Positions 61,910-64,000 of a DNA stretch of 64,000 bases are shown here, one piece after another. Below the pieces are notes generated by a model. That model worked only from the letters and a program-made list of their open reading frames with translations. It did not search any database and was not told the DNA's origin. This DNA is from Microstegium vimineum (lineage: Eukaryota; Streptophyta; Magnoliopsida; Poales; Poaceae): NCBI GenBank assembly GCA_022036555.1, contig CM039134.1, positions 7,254,818-7,318,817 on the forward strand. Direction: 5' to 3'. Both the position numbers and the translations under genes were made by a program. The first letter of the stretch is position 1. Every line of letters starts with the position of its first letter.

Positions 61910-64000
61910 GTAGGTGATTGAACTGAAGGATCAACTAAGAGTAGATTAGCAGGGTTCAACACTTAGAATAGATGTAGTTTGACAGATCTGAGAAGTACAG
62001 AGGGATACAGAGGAAATTGGGAATAGGTTACCACCATTAGGAGGTCCCCTGAGGTCTTGGCTTGGTCCGCCATAGCACTGGAGTCTTGGGGATGCGTCGG
62101 GGACGGCGCTGGAGTTAGGGACGGCGCCAGCGTCGTGGCCGTCGTGGTGGCGGCGGAGGAAGCTTCCCGTCACTGGCAGCAGACCCTAGATCGGCTAGGG
62201 TTTTGAGATGTCGGTGGGTTACTGTAGCTCGGGACTTAATCTCGTGATTAGAGCCCTAACCTCCACCTCCTATTTATGTACTGTTGTGTGACAGGGGCCC
62301 TCCAGCCATAGATGGGTTGGGCTCCCCGATCAGGAGCAGATCAAGGTCCTAATGGACCGTTGGGCCCATTAGATAGAGAGATCAATACTAACATTCTCCC
62401 CCTTGATCTCTTCTAATATCTTACCTTAATCTTATCTTAGTCTTAACTTAAAACTTAACTATTTTACTCCACCTCATTATAGAGAAAAGCGTAGAGCGTG
62501 TCTCATCGTCACAGAAGAAAATTTCCATTGGACTTGACAACTACATTACATCTCTCTAAAAAGAGTTCTAACTAAGGGCCCTAAGTGTTCAGGTATCATA
62601 GGCTTTCCCTTAAAACCCATGCTAGCTACGTGTTTTCTAAACACGTTGAGCGGATCCGCTAATTAGATATCTTGTACTTATATGCTCAAGAATTATGACA
62701 TGATCCCGAACTTTGTTCCTCACAACATAGTACTAAGTGTCAATGTGTTTGGAAGCACCACTTGACTTATTGTTGTGAGCATATTATTATAGTATGACTT
62801 AAGTGGTTTTTTCTCGATGTTGTCTACCACTCTTAACCCGAGTAACAACTTCTTAAGCCAGTTCACCTGCCCCGAGGCCTCATGATATGCTACAAACTCA
62901 GCGTACATCATCGATGACGTGACGAGGGTTTGTTTTGAGCTCTTCCATGATATAGCTCCACTTGCGGGGTGAATAACTAACCTGACGTGGATTTCCTTTT
63001 ATCCCCGCATAATCTAAGTCAGTCTTATTATAACTTAGCATGAAGCCTTTTGTGCCATGCAAAAAATGCAGAACTATCTTAACTAACTTCCAGCGTTCTA
63101 CATCTGGATTCTTCTAATATCTGCCAAGTAACCCGGTAACATAACTATGTCAGGGCGAGTACAAATTTGAGCATATTACAAGCTTTTGACAGCTGAAGCC
63201 TAAGTTACTGATCTCATTTGCTCGAGCTCGATCTGATTCTTGGGACACTGATGTTCCCTATACTTATCGCCCTTGACAATGGGTGCAGGTGATGAACTAC
63301 ACTTATGCATACTATATTTCTTAAGAACCTTATCTATGTATGCTTTCTGTGTCAGTCCTAAAACCCCTCTATTTCTATCACAGTGAATCTCAATCCCCAG
63401 AAACTAAAAGAGACTTCACCGAGATCTTTCATGTCAAGATGTGAGAACAAGAACTTCTTGGTTTCCATTAGTAGATTGACATCATTGCTTGCAAGCAAAA
63501 TGTCATCCATATATAGAACTAAGAAAAGAAACTTAGCATTCTTAAACTTAGCGTAAACACAATTGTCCTCTACATTTGCCTTAAAACCCAAACTTTCTAA
63601 TTGTTTTATCAAATTACTAATAACATTGTCTTAAACTTATTCTGATCCATAAGTAGATTTCTTTAGGCGACATCACATATTTTCTTTTTCTTCCACAACA
63701 AAACCTTTCGGTTGTGTCATGTAAAACATCTTATCGTACATCCCCACTAAGGAGTGTCGTCTGTACATCCAACTGACGTAACTCTCAGTCTTAGTATGCT
63801 ACTAGCGCCACTATAATTCTAAAAGAATCTTTACATGAGATTGGAGAAAAAGTTCTCATTGTAATTAATCCTTAATCTGTTCTCTTTGCTTAAAGCCTTT
63901 TACCACGAGTCGCACCTTATGATTCTTAACTTTCCCTTTAGGAGTCACGTGTTGTTTTATAGACCCATTACAGCCTACTATCTTGGCTCCCTTAGAAATA
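61910..64000 (-). mobile_element. Ty1/Copia element, 3' half, minus strand, cut by the window edge
   Basis: On the minus strand the order is RT, RNase H, polypurine tract (+ strand ttctcccccttgatct at 62394-62409), then the 3' LTR beginning TGTTAGTATTGATCTC at 62393. The LTR runs to roughly 61910. It has a TATA-like 'acataaatagg' (+ strand cctatttatgt near 62270), and its far boundary is not fixed. It is a different family from the Sirevirus-like element. The coding part has several stops and frameshifts. Confidence 0.8.
62720..63640 (-). pseudogene. Copia reverse transcriptase / RNase H fragment
   Basis: Minus-strand frame 63358-63612 encodes the RT palm with LVLYMDDILLASND (YMDD) and the following KDLGEV segment. 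Frame 62720-62911 encodes RNase H and connection sequence (EFVAYHEASGQVNWLKKLL). Between them the sequence matches Copia pol in different frames (TQKAYIDKVLKKY near 63320), so it is frameshifted. Both pieces lack the flanking family length. Confidence 0.88.

Overview
The window is nuclear DNA of a grass, most likely an Andropogoneae species (Sorghum, Saccharum, Miscanthus or Zea relative). The signs are a spliced, GC-skewed plastid NADP-malic enzyme gene, dense Stowaway, Mutator, hAT and PIF-type MITEs, tRNA-derived SINEs, a CACTA element, a Helitron-type end, and nested Copia and Gypsy LTR retrotransposons. No bacterial, organellar or rRNA sequence was seen. The species is inferred from protein and repeat style, not from a search.
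Only two host genes could be resolved exon by exon. (1) Minus strand, 5875-7633: a three-exon Fe(II)/2-oxoglutarate dioxygenase of the TauD/clavaminate-synthase-like family, 325 aa, intact. (2) Plus strand, 24302-29798: a 20-exon plastid-targeted NADP-dependent malic enzyme, 650 aa, with every splice site canonical and the frame open throughout.
Layout. 1-5870: intergenic, with two Stowaway MITEs, a Mutator-type MITE with a perfect 9-bp target duplication, another MITE, and one copy of a decayed gene fragment. 5875-7633: the dioxygenase, with a SINE and a Stowaway upstream. 9136-10091: probable solo LTR. 11.7-13.2 kb: second copy of the decayed fragment. 13.8-14.2 kb: a second SINE. 14.3-18.8 kb: a Helitron-like insertion ending in a hairpin plus CTAG. 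19.2-24.3 kb: upstream region of the malic enzyme gene. 24.3-29.8 kb: malic enzyme. 30-47.5 kb: transposon nest with a 4.35-kb LTR-like unit, a tandem array, a 2.39-kb CACTA element, duplicated blocks A and B, a 157-bp hAT MITE and a solo LTR. 47.67-61.39 kb: a structurally complete Sirevirus-like Copia retrotransposon with 5-bp target duplications, broken gag-pol, and a long broken extra reading frame before the 3' LTR. 61.9-64.0 kb: the 3' part of another Copia element on the minus strand, cut by the window edge.
The most informative pattern is a split paralogous block. Sequence at 14.2 and 18.8-19.2 kb (interrupted by the Helitron-like insertion) reappears at 47.46-47.67 and 61.39-61.68 kb (interrupted by the Sirevirus). 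The first copy lies about 5 kb upstream of the malic enzyme gene. Sorghum is known to carry tandem plastid NADP-ME genes, so I infer that a second NADP-ME gene lies just beyond the right edge of the window.
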